The notes below the pieces were generated by a model. It had not been told where the DNA came from, made no database searches, and saw only the letters and a program-made list of their open reading frames with translations. Positions 8,822-17,698 of a DNA stretch of 64,000 nt are shown in pieces. Every line of letters begins with the position of its first letter. Positions within the stretch are counted from its first letter, which is position 1. The stretch comes from Dictyobacter alpinus (lineage in GTDB: Bacteria > Chloroflexota > Ktedonobacteria > Ktedonobacterales > Ktedonobacteraceae), in the NCBI RefSeq assembly GCF_003967575.1, contig NZ_BIFT01000002.1:434001-498000 (forward strand). The letters run 5' to 3'. The position numbers and the translations under genes are program-made.

Positions 8822-9287
8822 TGGTGCTCGATCTCGCCGAGCGGAGCATTGCCAACGGGGAGATGGTGACCAGGCTGTCGGGGACCCGACTACACACGAC
8901 CAGAGAACAGTTGAGATCCCACATGCCTCCGCTCCAGGGTCTCTGACCTCACTCCACTATTTTCCCGGAGGGAGCCTGATCGCCCTGGATCGTTCCAGCT
9001 CAAAACCGACGTAACGCCGTCCGATAGCTCATTCCTTGTTGCCTTGCATACTGACTTCATTTCATGCCAGAACCATCACAGAAAAACATCCATGTGTCAA
9101 CGTTTGACTTCATTTCTTAGAAACGTTTATAACACCTATCCTGACCGCAAGTGCTGTTGTCCCTGACAATCCGCTTGCCGACGTGTGCTTCTCGTCTCAA
9201 GTGGACTAAGAGGTCAGGATAGGTGTCATTTTGTCCATGGAAGAGGTCGCAAACAGGACAAGATGGCTAGAAGAGTTGCAGTTTTCC
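8822..9287. other. intergenic with a 15-bp inverted repeat
   Basis: No gene is supported. Arms 9132-9146 and 9212-9226 are perfect inverted copies enclosing a 65-base loop, and the right arm is followed by CATTTTG. It lies 60 bp past the stop of the minus-strand reductase gene, so it may form a large terminator-like stem. Confidence 0.5.
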
Positions 9288-9851
9288 TTAAGGGGTAGAT
9301 GGCGGTGCCCCTGTTGGCCGATACTCTAGAAGCAGGACGCGCCCATCAAGAACCCTGGATGAAAGTAAGTCGAAGCCGGTGTCTGGCAGTCCGTCAAAGG
9401 TCGGTTCACTGCCCGTTTGCGGGAGCACCAGGGGGCAGACGACAAGTTTGAGGCGATCCACCAGGCCAGACGTGAGCAGTTGCCGGACCAGCGACATGCT
9501 ACCCAGGGTCCGCAACTCGGGGCCCTCTGTGCGTTTCAGTTCGCGCACAAAGCCCACCACATCATCGCGGACGATTTTCAACTCTGGCCAGTCTGTCGCC
9601 GAAAGCGAGCGCGAGAACAGCCAGCCTGGCGTTGTTGCCATCCTTTGCCATCCTTCGTCTCGTACTTCGGCGGGTACTCCCTGCAGTGCCTCGTAGGTCC
9701 GGCGTCCGATGAGCATCCGATGCGGAAGCGCCGTGTTGGCCTTGATCCAGTCGGCAAAATCGGGACCAAAATAGCCATAATAAGCAGGTGAACGCAGCCC
9801 TCGGGCAAAGCCGTCGAGACTGATGATGAGTTCACACACAAGATCGGACAT
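9288..9851 (-). CDS. dihydrofolate reductase-like (RibD C-terminal domain) protein
   Basis: The 187-residue product opens with a strand containing ISLDGFARG, has IGRRTYEAL near residue 50, RDDVVGFVRELK, and a glycine-containing cofactor loop LRTLGSMSLVRQLL, as in stand-alone RibD_C NADPH reductases. The substrate is unknown. ATG 9851 is chosen because GGAGGAAAT lies directly before it; an upstream in-frame extension has no ribosome site. The AraC regulator gene 295 bp upstream on the same strand may control it. Confidence 0.85.
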   Translation of the reverse strand: MSDLVCELIISLDGFARGLRSPAYYGYFGPDFADWIKANTALPHRMLIGRRTYEALQGVPAEVRDEGWQRMATTPGWLFSRSLSATDWPELKIVRDDVVGFVRELKRTEGPELRTLGSMSLVRQLLTSGLVDRLKLVVCPLVLPQTGSEPTFDGLPDTGFDLLSSRVLDGRVLLLEYRPTGAPPSTP

Positions 9852-10146
9852 GTATTTCCTCCATAGTAGTGCAATCATGCACGAGATGAACAGTGATCCT
9901 GGCATTCGACCGTGTAGGGCGGAGCCATTCATCCACTCCCCGATCGCGTTTCGATTGAGTGCGATCTGCCAGAAAAACTCTGGCTCCGACGCTCGGAGAT
10001 CCGCGTGTGATGAAGCAGACCTTGGATTCCAACGACACAAACATTTCCCTGCTACTGATCTCTTTCATTTGCTGAAATCGAGTGTTGTCAGCAGGATCTG
10101 CATCTTACACCAGGGGAGGTACTCACGTCTTGAAAAAAACGGCAAA

Positions 10147-10827
10147 CTATCCTGGCAGGACATGAGAAGCCACTATCGAACCCGGGGTAGAGCCTAGAAA
10201 GCGCTTCAGTGAGTGGGTCAGGTGAGATTGATCGGCGTAACCCAGTTCATGGGCAGTGTCGACAATGGGATTCCCCTGGCGGAGGAGTTCCCCGGCACGT
10301 TGAGCGCGTTTTATCTGACGGATGTGATGTTGTCCTAGCCCGGTGCTGTGTTGGAAGCGGTATCGTAGGGTACGAGCCGAAGTGGGAGCCAGTTCGCCTC
10401 GGAGCGCCGCATCTATGAGTGGATCACAGGTCAGCGCACCTGTTCGCACCAGATGTTTCACGAAGGTCTCTGCATTTTCAAAGGTTGGGATTTCCCAAAC
10501 GTTACCCTCCAACCAGAAATGGTCCCCACGGCCTTCTGGCAGGGTTACCTCCCGATTGAGGGTATCTGTTGCAGGCAAATGGGACAGATACGTCCCGACC
10601 TTGAATCCTATCCACAGGGTCTCTGCACCTGCCACATAACTGAGCGGCCTTGCCGCCTCCAATGCACCCACGACCAGGGTTCGCAGGACACCTTCGTGTC
10701 GTGTAAAGATGAGATGCCAGTTATATCCTGCCGGACGCATTGTGAGACCATCCGCAACCGTATATCCATGAGCGACCCACTCGATATAGGGCGACTCCAC
10801 AAAGCGTTCTTCAGGGATAATGATCAT
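10147..10827 (-). CDS. AraC family transcriptional regulator
   Basis: The protein has 226 residues. The C-terminal half carries the double helix-turn-helix: IRQIKRAQRAGELLRQG with the first recognition region, then DTAHELGYADQSHLTHSLKR, the classical second motif. The N-terminal half is a short beta-barrel-type sensor that begins near YIEWVAHGYTVADG. The ligand is unknown. GGAGGC precedes the ATG. Head-to-tail placement with the reductase gene suggests they act together. Confidence 0.88.
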   Translation of the reverse strand: MIIIPEERFVESPYIEWVAHGYTVADGLTMRPAGYNWHLIFTRHEGVLRTLVVGALEAARPLSYVAGAETLWIGFKVGTYLSHLPATDTLNREVTLPEGRGDHFWLEGNVWEIPTFENAETFVKHLVRTGALTCDPLIDAALRGELAPTSARTLRYRFQHSTGLGQHHIRQIKRAQRAGELLRQGNPIVDTAHELGYADQSHLTHSLKRFLGSTPGSIVASHVLPG

Positions 10828-10854
10828 ACCAATGCCTCCATCTCCTTGAAATAG

Positions 10855-10965
10855 TTATTCTCGTTCACGATTGGCTTCACCACAAGGTGATATCACGTGA
10901 GCGTTGAGTGTGTTCAGCCACGCTTCATCTTCGTGAGCGTAACAGAAAAATATATTGATAGGCAT
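10855..10965 (-). pseudogene. fragment of a TIR-domain protein
   Basis: Thirty-six codons read MPINIFFCYAHEDEAWLNTL, the first strand, box 1 and first helix of a TIR domain of the kind found at the N-terminus of bacterial TIR-NACHT proteins. The homology stops after about 24 residues and the frame closes at 10855. No ribosome site is obvious. It is the leftover start of a larger gene. Confidence 0.6.
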
Positions 10966-11057
10966 AGGGCGAGGCTCGTTGTGCTGCATTGGATAAAGAA
11001 GGTCGAATATGGGAAGCCTCAGAAACGGAACGAGCCGATCACGGATCAGTGCCTCTC

Positions 11058-11561
11058 TTACTTGCTCCACCCTGGATAGCTTGGAAGATCGAAGTTGGTG
11101 TCGCACATCTCCCAATCGATAACGCGATGGGACAAGATGCTGGAGGTGACGAGATGGACAACCAATGCCCCATGAGCACTCAAGCGATGATTGAGTGCTT
11201 CGAGATGCTGCATAGAAGAGAAAGCCACTTTTAGGACAACGCAATGGCTGCTACTGAGCTTATGCAACTCCAGCACTTCTGGAAATTCCTCCAGGGTAGA
11301 AGTCCGTAGCAGGCATGAACCGTGGTTACAGTGCAGATGGATCAGAGCCAGCAGGGGCATACCTAGCTTTGCAGGATCGAGCTGGACGCTGTAACCGGTA
11401 ATCACCCCTGCCGCCTCCAGCTTACGCAGGCGCGCTGCTGTCGCCGGCGCAGACAATCCGACCCGAAGTCCCAATTCGTTCGCCGAGAGGCGTGAGTCCT
11501 GCTGTAACTCATGGAGAAGCTTCCAGTCGGTGCTATCAAGTGGCCTTTCTGATTGTAAAGC
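11058..11561 (-). CDS. Lrp/AsnC family transcriptional regulator
   Basis: The N-terminal winged helix-turn-helix reads LDSTDWKLLHELQQDSRLSA and GLSAPATAARLRKLEAAGVI, followed by the ligand-binding RAM domain with alternating strands (LIHLHCN, VVLKVAF). Members sense amino acids as octamers. The start at 11561 is preferred because AGAAGGAAT precedes it and a -10-like TATACT lies upstream at about 11590. The divergent PPOX gene 138 bp away is a likely target. Confidence 0.85.
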   Translation of the reverse strand, partial: ALQSERPLDSTDWKLLHELQQDSRLSANELGLRVGLSAPATAARLRKLEAAGVITGYSVQLDPAKLGMPLLALIHLHCNHGSCLLRTSTLEEFPEVLELHKLSSSHCVVLKVAFSSMQHLEALNHRLSAHGALVVHLVTSSILSHRVIDWEMCDTNFDLPSYPGWSK

Positions 11562-11699
11562 CATATTTCCAATATTCCTTCTCTTTTGTAAGCAGTATAG
11601 CATATCTTCGATATATTTTGTATTCCCTGATTACCTGCTTTCAACTATACTCTTGTAGTAGCTTGTTACGAGAACCGAGTATGAAAGGCAGAGAGAACG

Positions 11700-12110
11700 A
11701 TGACAAGTCAGCTTTCTGATTGGGCCAGACAATTTTTGCACGAGTTACATTACGCGGTGCTAAGTACGCTTAACCCGGATGGGAGTGCCCAATTGACGAC
11801 GATGTGGTATGTCCTAGGCGATGATGCCACGATTATTATGAGTACCCTGACTCATGTACGCAAAGTAAAGAATCTACGTCGAGACGCCCGTATCGCGATC
11901 TGCGTACCTGACGGCAATCGCTATGTTAGCTTATCTGGACAAGCCTCTATTTGTGAGGAGCAGAGCAGAGTGCGCCGGGATATTGAGCAACTGGTGCAAC
12001 GCTATGTACCAGATGAAGCCGCTCGCCCACAAACAGTTGAACTCCTCTTTGGGCAGGGTCGGGTTTCGCTACATTTTACGCCAGAAAAAGTGACCGAGTT
12101 CTCATTGTAA
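11700..12110 (+). CDS. pyridoxamine-phosphate-oxidase-fold protein (PPOX class, FMN or F420)
   Basis: A 136-residue split-barrel protein. The signature HYAVLSTLNPDGSAQLTTMWY covers strands 1-2, followed by STLTHVRKVKNLRRDARIAI, the usual cofactor phosphate-binding segment, and VSLSGQASI. Such proteins are FMN- or F420-dependent reductases or binding proteins. The sequence alone does not decide the cofactor. AGAGAGAA precedes the ATG. It is divergent from the Lrp gene. Confidence 0.82.
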   Translation: MTSQLSDWARQFLHELHYAVLSTLNPDGSAQLTTMWYVLGDDATIIMSTLTHVRKVKNLRRDARIAICVPDGNRYVSLSGQASICEEQSRVRRDIEQLVQRYVPDEAARPQTVELLFGQGRVSLHFTPEKVTEFSL

Positions 12111-12120
12111 GGAGAAGAGC

Positions 12121-12540
12121 ATGATGATCCTTATTACTGGTGAAGCAGGCTTCATCGGTCTGCATACGGCACGTGCGCTACTTCCTGGCTATGGGTGAAA
12201 CGTACGTACTCACGCACCACCGCCTGACGCGTATCCCCGAGTTTATCAAGGAGGACATTGGTTCTCGTCTATTCATTGAACACCTTGATATGACGAATGA
12301 GACAATGCATTCTTGAAACTTGGTGAGAAGTATCCTATCACCGGGATCATTTAACTGGCGGTTAGCTGGACAAGGGCGCCGGGTTCCCGTGTGCGAGAAT
12401 TATTTGAGGACATCCAGGACAACATGGTTGGTCTTGTGAATGCGCTTGAGGCGGCACTGGCATGGAAGATCCAACGCACCCTGGTAGCAAGCACGCTGAA
12501 TGTGTATGAAATAAGGTCAAGCTGTAGCAAGTTCTAAAAC
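12121..12540 (+). pseudogene. remnant of an NAD-dependent epimerase/dehydratase
   Basis: An ATG behind AAGGAGAAGAGC starts MMILITGEAGFIGLHTARAL, the Rossmann glycine motif of extended SDRs, but a stop follows after 26 residues. Further pieces lie in other frames: LKLGEKYPITGII, then RVRELFEDIQDNMVGLVNAL and WKIQRTLVASTLNVYE. At least three lesions are needed to explain this. The gene starts ten bases after the PPOX stop and was probably cotranscribed with it. Confidence 0.75.
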
Positions 12541-12779
12541 CAAGAGCAGGTAATTCACCCATTGATTGTTTGAGAAGCTGCTCCTCACCTTGCTTTTTTC
12601 CTCAACGATTTATCCATTGGCATGCGGGTGGCGAGGCGAAGAGGAGCCTGAACGTTCGATCCTGGGCGGATTTTTTCAACTCAAATAAACAGAAGCGGTA
12701 TAATACGAAAGGTTACTATGCTTTATCGTTCTTGTCGGATGTTATTTACACACTAGTCGCACCTTCTAAGGAGGATTCC

Positions 12780-13277
12780 ATGCAGTTCGAGTCACTGGAT
12801 ATCGAAGTGCGCCACGCCCGTAGCGACGACGCACAAGCGATCGGTGCTGTGTTCGACGCGGCTGTGCAGGCAGGCTGGACGTACTTGGGTGAACTTGCGA
12901 AGAAGCCGATGTTTGTGTCGCATGACTGGGATCAACTCGTAGCTGACCATGCCCCGCCGAATGTGCTTCTCGTCGCGGCAGACAAGACCGGGCGCGTCCT
13001 GGGATTTACCGCCGCGCACCCCGAAGATGGTGAGATGTTCCTGCTCTTCGTCCACCCCGCCTCTGCAGGACGTGGCGTTGGGCGCATGCTACTGAGCGCT
13101 GCCCACGAGGGGCTACGCGCGGCCGGTTGCAAACAGGCATTCCTGTTCGTTCACGAGCAGAACCGCCGGGCGCTGGCGGTTTACAAGGCCGCTGGCTATC
13201 GCCCCGACGGATCAATCCGCCAGTCAGACTTTAGAGGCACTGCAATACGCGAGGTACGCCTTGTCAAAGAGCTTTGA
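12780..13277 (+). CDS. GNAT family N-acetyltransferase
   Basis: The 165-residue product has a full GNAT fold: VRHARSDDAQAIGAVF at the start, central FLLFVHPASAGRGVGRMLL with the acetyl-CoA loop motif (RGVGRML), and NRRALAVYKAAGYRPDG near the end. A perfect AAGGAGG lies eight bases before ATG 12780, so the longer in-frame extension is rejected. The gene is visibly richer in GC than its surroundings, which hints at separate origin. The substrate is unknown. Confidence 0.9.
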   Translation: MQFESLDIEVRHARSDDAQAIGAVFDAAVQAGWTYLGELAKKPMFVSHDWDQLVADHAPPNVLLVAADKTGRVLGFTAAHPEDGEMFLLFVHPASAGRGVGRMLLSAAHEGLRAAGCKQAFLFVHEQNRRALAVYKAAGYRPDGSIRQSDFRGTAIREVRLVKEL

Positions 13278-13406
13278 GACGGGAGGGATTCCTCACCGTG
13301 CTTGATTGTCTGTCACCCTGGTACATTGGCTGAAAGTTCGCCAGGAAGCGAAGAATTGGAAATTATGTCGAACGTTCGGCCCTGGCAGCGCAATAGGCGA
13401 AGATTA

Positions 13407-13613
13407 TCAAGCGAGCGACCTGAGTAAGACATGAAGTTGTCGACTTTGTGGTACTCCTGGTCGAAAGTTGGGCCTATCGTGTGGATACACATCGCGTTCT
13501 AGCACTGTTACTTGCTGAAAGGTATCTGCCAGGACACGGGCAGCGAGCAAGCCAGCCATGCCTCCTCCAATAACAATTGCATGACCCCTTTGTTGCTTCC
13601 TTCTCACCATCAC
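13407..13613 (-). pseudogene. 5' fragment of an FAD-dependent oxidoreductase
   Basis: The frame starts MMVRRKQQRGHAIVIGGGMA, an FAD-binding Rossmann motif (VIGGGMAGLLAARVLAD), and continues through VTVLERD and PHDRPNFRPGVPQSRQLH, as in squalene-epoxidase/FAD-monooxygenase-like proteins. It then ends in unrelated sequence after about 68 residues, whereas such enzymes have 400 or more. The rest was deleted. The 97-bp upstream repeat occurs at 13623-13719. Confidence 0.8.
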
Positions 13614-13622
13614 ATTCCTTTT

Positions 13623-13719
13623 TTCTCTTTGTTCTGTCTACGTGTGATCATAACATATTCACATCTTTTCTTACGACCAAAAGAAATCAATACGTTGATG
13701 CAGCCTCATGTTCCTTTCT
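13623..13719 (-). repeat. 97-bp dispersed upstream repeat, copy 2
   Basis: This is the partner of 6538-6634 at about 80 % identity without gaps. It directly precedes the oxidoreductase fragment. Both copies end just before the start of the following minus-strand gene. Confidence 0.65.
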
Positions 13720-13918
13720 GACTGCTTTCTGAGGATCTATGATAATGAAGAGTATTAAAATATTCAAGGAACAATCGATACATGAATATATATCCGCCCC
13801 CGATTTTTCGGAGCAAGATATGGGCAGCAGCATCATCAAGAAAGTGAACAACGTTCAGAGGGAGCACTCCAGATCGCCAAAGATACCAGCGTAAAATATA
13901 ATGTTCAATTGCCGCCAT
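13706..13918 (-). pseudogene. C-terminal fragment of a NACHT-type NTPase
   Basis: The frame reads EHYILRWYLWRSGVLPLNVV, then FLDDAAAHILLRKIGGGYIF and a final helix RLFLEYFNTL. This pattern (leucine/tryptophan helix, FLDE, ILLRKVGGGYxFxHRLLxEYF) is that of the end of large NACHT proteins common in this phylum; I recognise it from family style only. Upstream on the same strand the frame is interrupted. The rest of the gene is missing. Confidence 0.5.
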
Positions 13919-14119
13919 GCCACCAAAAGCATGAAGAATTCACAGATCTGAGCCTGCACCAGGCAGAGATGCTGATACGCTTCCATGCACACTACAGCCG
14001 CACTTGTTTGAGCGCTGCAGGAATGACTCTGAAGAGGACAAAAAAAGCTCCAAAATCATCTTCTTACATATGTGACATGCTGTGTGTAGAAAAACATCCC
14101 AGAGCGTCACTCCTGAAAG
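13919..14119. other. intergenic debris before the IS701 remnant
   Basis: No gene is supported here. The left end of the IS701-type element should lie in this interval, but I could not find matching terminal repeats. Confidence 0.4.
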
Positions 14120-15539
14120 ATGAACATCATGAAGCATTCTCACCATACCACACGACATGGAGAGGAAACAACCGTTTTCGATCTGGTGCGATGGTCCCAA
14201 GAGTTAGCACGGTTGCATGCACGTATTGCGCCTCGTTTTGCCCGCCCGCAACCCCGGCGTCGTGTCCTCGCCTATCTCCAAGGACTTCTGAGTGATATCC
14301 CACGCAAAAATGGCTGGCTGGCAATTGACTGAACACGCTCGAGAACTCCGACCTGATGGCATGCAACGTTTGCTTGCCAGCGCCGTCTGGGATGCTGATC
14401 TGGTACGTGATGACCTGCGTGAGTACATTCTGGAGAAAATCGGTACGGCTCAAGCAATCCTGGTGATCGATGAAACCAGTTTTCCCAAGTGAGGCAAGAA
14501 ATCAGCAGGCGTGCACATTCAACATTGTGGAACAACTGGCGAGCGGGAAAATTGCCAGGTTGGCGTTTTTCTCTCCTACGTGAGCGCAAAAGGTCATACA
14601 TTGTTGGATCGTGAGCTGTATATTCCCAAACGGTGGTGTGATGATCCCGAGCGCTGTCGTGAGGCGGGAATTCCTGAGGTGACGCGTTTTCACACCAAGT
14701 GTGAACTTGCACGCATGATGCTTGAGCGTGTGTGGCAGGCTCAGATCTCAGTCAACTGGGTCGTGGCAGATTGTGTCTATGGCAGTAATGCAACGTTACG
14801 GGACTGGCTCCAGGCCCATCATTACTTCTCTGTCATGGCTGTGCGGTGTACAGAGCCCATCGAGATCCAGACGCCTACGGGACGAATGCGCATGACCGTA
14901 GCGGAAGCAGGAGCGCGCTTCATCCAACCTCAGGAGTGGCAGCGCCTCTCAATGGGAGACGGAACGAAAGGGCCTCGCTGGTTTGACTGGGTCTGCCTGC
15001 CGATATTACACCACGGTGAAGATGATGGACAACACTGGATGCTCATTCGGCGCCTGGTGACCGATCCACGGGATACGGTTTTCTCTGTGGCCTTTGGTCC
15101 GGTCGGGACCACCTTAGCCGATCTGGTCAACGCGATTGCTGCCCGGTGGCATGTTGAAGAGGATTTTGAAACCGCCAAAGACAGTAGGATGGATCAGTAT
15201 GAAGTACGGACCTGGACTGCATGGTACCGATCAATCACGCTTGCGATGGTCGCTCAAGCCTTTCTTGCAGGCATCTGTGCCCAAAACCAGGGGGACCAGA
15301 TGGTGCGACAAAACAACACCATGCCCTACGAACGCTACCTGCCCTTGACCAGGCAAGAAGTGCGTCATCTTTTGGGGCACCTTCTCTGGCCTCACCCTCA
15401 CAATGCTCCACTTCTGTTGGCCTGGTCCTGCTGGAGGAGGTGCCATCGGAGTTTGGCCTGTTACTACCATACGAAACGTCGTCGAGAAAGAGTATCCTCT
15501 CGCTTTGCTCTTGAGGACCAACTTCTCCCTGTGGGGTGA
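14120..15539 (+). pseudogene. IS701-type transposase, inactivated
   Basis: The reading runs through VFDLVRWSQELARLHARIAP, the frameshift, then ILVIDETSFPK with the first catalytic Asp (DET), NWVVADCVYG with the second, and RWHVEEDFETAKD with the Glu region, all typical of IS701 DDE transposases. Two lesions are seen. A four-base duplication (TGGC repeated) near 14312-14320 shifts the frame. A TGA at 14490-14492 replaces the Lys normally expected after SFPK. The C-terminal piece (14511-15539) is otherwise intact and ends at LLPVG. The element is therefore dead in cis. Confidence 0.85.
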
Positions 15540-15623
15540 TGTCCTTGCATCCTGGGGATATCCCTGGGAATTCCTGAAGACTATTCCCTCTGTCTGTTGT
15601 GTGATTTGAAAGGAGTTTTTATC

Positions 15624-15917
15624 ATGACGTTGTTTTCTGTGATTGCGTGTTGTGAACAGTTGACCATTGACCCCAAAACGTTGCGTCGCTGGCTGCAGCA
15701 CGCTGGCATGTCGCTCCAGGTGCACCCTCTGGATAGACGATTAAAGTGTTTGACCCACGAACAGGTGCAATGGCTAGCAACCTTGCATGGGCGCGTGCTC
15801 AAACCAGATGAAGCGTGCTTCTCCACATCGCTGGTGGAAACCGCACCTCTGGGGGGCGTTGCAGAGCCACGTGACCAACCCATCCTCGGCGATGCGACCC
15901 TGGGGTTGGGCTCATGA
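15624..15917 (+). CDS. short helix-turn-helix protein, truncated passenger ORF
   Basis: The product has 97 residues and opens with an HTH-like segment (LTIDPKTLRRWLQHAGMSLQ, then RLKCLTHEQVQWLATLHGRV), the style of small DNA-binding ORFs that accompany insertion elements in these genomes. AAAGGAG lies ten bases before the ATG. The final 35 residues look unrelated, so the reading frame is probably truncated. It may be a passenger of the adjacent IS701-type remnant. Confidence 0.5.
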   Translation: MTLFSVIACCEQLTIDPKTLRRWLQHAGMSLQVHPLDRRLKCLTHEQVQWLATLHGRVLKPDEACFSTSLVETAPLGGVAEPRDQPILGDATLGLGS

Positions 15918-15962
15918 GGGAGATGGAACTAGATAGTTGAAATAGTGTGTATATGGGTGATT

Positions 15963-16023
15963 ATAGTTCCGAAACTCTAGCGAATCCTGACAGTGTCAGG
16001 ATTCGCTAGAGTTTCGGAACTAT
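15963..16023. repeat. 61-bp near-perfect palindrome
   Basis: Arms 15963-15992 and 15994-16023 are perfect 30-bp inverted copies around a single central G. It begins 46 bp after the short HTH frame. No T-run follows. In RNA it would be an extremely stable hairpin; in DNA a cruciform is possible. Confidence 0.9.
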
Positions 16024-16147
16024 GCAAGGCTTCGTGCGCGGGGAGCAACAACACCTGCTCGTGAGCGGTGATGACATCAAAGGAGGGTAGACAGCCAGCA
16101 AGGTGTCGATTGTGCTCAGGCCTGCTTAAATTAATAAGTGGTTTCAT
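15977..16147 (-). CDS. possible small or truncated ORF, 56 aa
   Basis: ATG 16147 has a strong ribosome site (AAAGGAGCGACGT) and starts MKPLINLSRPEHNRHLAGCL. The last 15 codons run into the 61-bp palindrome, so the natural C-terminus may be lost. No family is recognised. It could be the surviving start of a gene cut by rearrangement. Confidence 0.35.
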   Translation of the reverse strand: MKPLINLSRPEHNRHLAGCLPSFDVITAHEQVLLLPAHEALHSSETLANPDTVRIR

Positions 16148-16263
16148 ACGTCGCTCCTTTTCTGACTGTCCCCTCCCGAGACGAGGACACCAGATGAGAT
16201 AAGACATAATGAGATGGACACGGTGCTCGTCACGCTGATACTGCAATGCACTTGTCTTTTCCC

Positions 16264-17466
16264 TAGTGCATTCTCAAGAGACCTTTGCCGGGAGTGATAA
16301 ATGAGCTTCATACGAGCAGTGATAATAGGCGCAAATGCGCTCAGCCAGTTGCTTGGCCGAGAGCAGCCCGTTGGGTTCCACAACGGCACGCTTGCCATGG
16401 ACCCATTTGGGTTCAATGGGATTGAGCCAGGGACTCTGTTTGGGCAGAAACAGTGGCAGGATACGCACGCCCTGGCCCTTGCTCTTGACTTTCTGGTTCT
16501 GCTCTCTGATCCATGTGCGCACGATCTTACTGGAGTGCCAGGGAGCATTATCCCAGATCAACAACCACGCCGTTTTGCCCAGGCGCTCCAATTCAGTGCA
16601 GCAAGAGGCCAAAAACTGCGTCGTGATGTCACTGACTGGACGTCCATCGACGAAGCGCAAGGACATCTGGTCGCGGATGGGGGCTTGGGCAGGACCTCGT
16701 TGCCACAGGACCCCATAACAGGCCAGAGCTTTGGCATCGGAATCGGCCTTTTGCCAGGTTTGTTCCACCAGGTGAACAGGGTCATCGCTCGTCTGCCAGG
16801 CACGAGTGCGAGGCAACGCAAAACGAGACCACCACACCTCGTCCAAAAAACCGATGGCCCAGTTGGCGGCTTGTTTCTCTTGCGAGACCCAGCTCAACAA
16901 TCGGTCGCGAGCCGTTTTTTTTCCTGGTACAACGGATCGGGGCTGGTGATCCAATGCTTCGCTCGCTTCCAGTTGATGCCCAGACGCAAGAGCGTTTGGC
17001 GCATCGTCTCGATGGAGACTTCCCGTGCCATCCAGCCAAGGCGCACACCCTGCTGGACGAGCAAATCGAGCGTCCATAGGCTCGTCTCGAAGCCAAAATC
17101 GCGAGGCGGACGATGCAACACCGTTTTGAACATCTCGGCCGTGACATCTTCTCGCAGAACAGTTGGCAAATGGTGGGGACGACTCGATCCAGCTTGCAGG
17201 GAGGAACGCCCCTGCTGATTGAACGCGTGGATAGCACGGCGAACTGTTTGTTCGTCGCAGGAGAGCGCCTTTGCGATGCCGGGAGCGGTTTCCCCACGAG
17301 CTGAGGCCAACAAGACCTGGCTGCGACGAAGCACAAAGGCATCCGAGGAACGCAGCCCGCTGGTGAGCGACCTCTGTTCCTGTTCGGACAGATCACGGAC
17401 AAAAATGTGTGCTTTCATGGCTCTGAGTATACCATATCCCGGATCACCTTTATTGAGAATGCACTA
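16264..17466 (-). mobile_element. IS630 family insertion sequence
   Basis: Terminal inverted repeats GTGCATTCTCAA (16266-16277) and TTGAGAATGCAC (17453-17464) match perfectly over 12 bp and are flanked by TA on both sides (16264-16265, 17465-17466), the target duplication of IS630/Tc1-type elements. The element is about 1.2 kb and carries one transposase read through a -1 frameshift. It appears complete. Confidence 0.9.
16274..17418 (-). CDS. IS630 transposase, two frames joined by -1 frameshift
   Basis: The upstream frame (ATG 17418 to 16894) holds the N-terminal helix-turn-helix (SCDEQTVRRAIHAFNQQG) and the start of the catalytic region. The downstream frame (to 16274) holds FLDEVWW, the middle Asp in LLIWDNAPWHSS and the last acidic residue in SPWLNPIEPKW, the DDE/D triad. 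The frames overlap at A8 after YQE, a typical A-AAA-AAA slippery run, and a -1 slip gives one continuous product of about 370 residues. This arrangement is known for IS630 members, so I read it as functional. Confidence 0.88.
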
Positions 17467-17698
17467 GGTGCAGTATACAGGAGAAAAGACGGTAGGGCAA
17501 CAAGCAAGGGCGAAAACCCGCCTCTCCGCCTGGGTTTCAATTACAGCAGCTTGCGGCGGGTTACGCTTTTGTCATCTTTCTCATCCTTGTCACTCATAGT
17601 GAAACGCAAAAACGTTGGAGAAGGCAACCTTTTTCTCGCAACGCTCTTTCTTTCACGTCTGCAAAAAATGAAGTATACCCTTCGGTGTGTCGGTGCCA

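Noticed and set aside
8742..9014. 90-codon frame after the MauE-like gene
   Set aside because: It overlaps the MauE end in another frame; it could be a degraded partner gene but I cannot support it.
16301..17218. 305-codon open frame on the plus strand
   Set aside because: It is antisense to the IS630 transposase, has no ribosome site and shows no protein family features.
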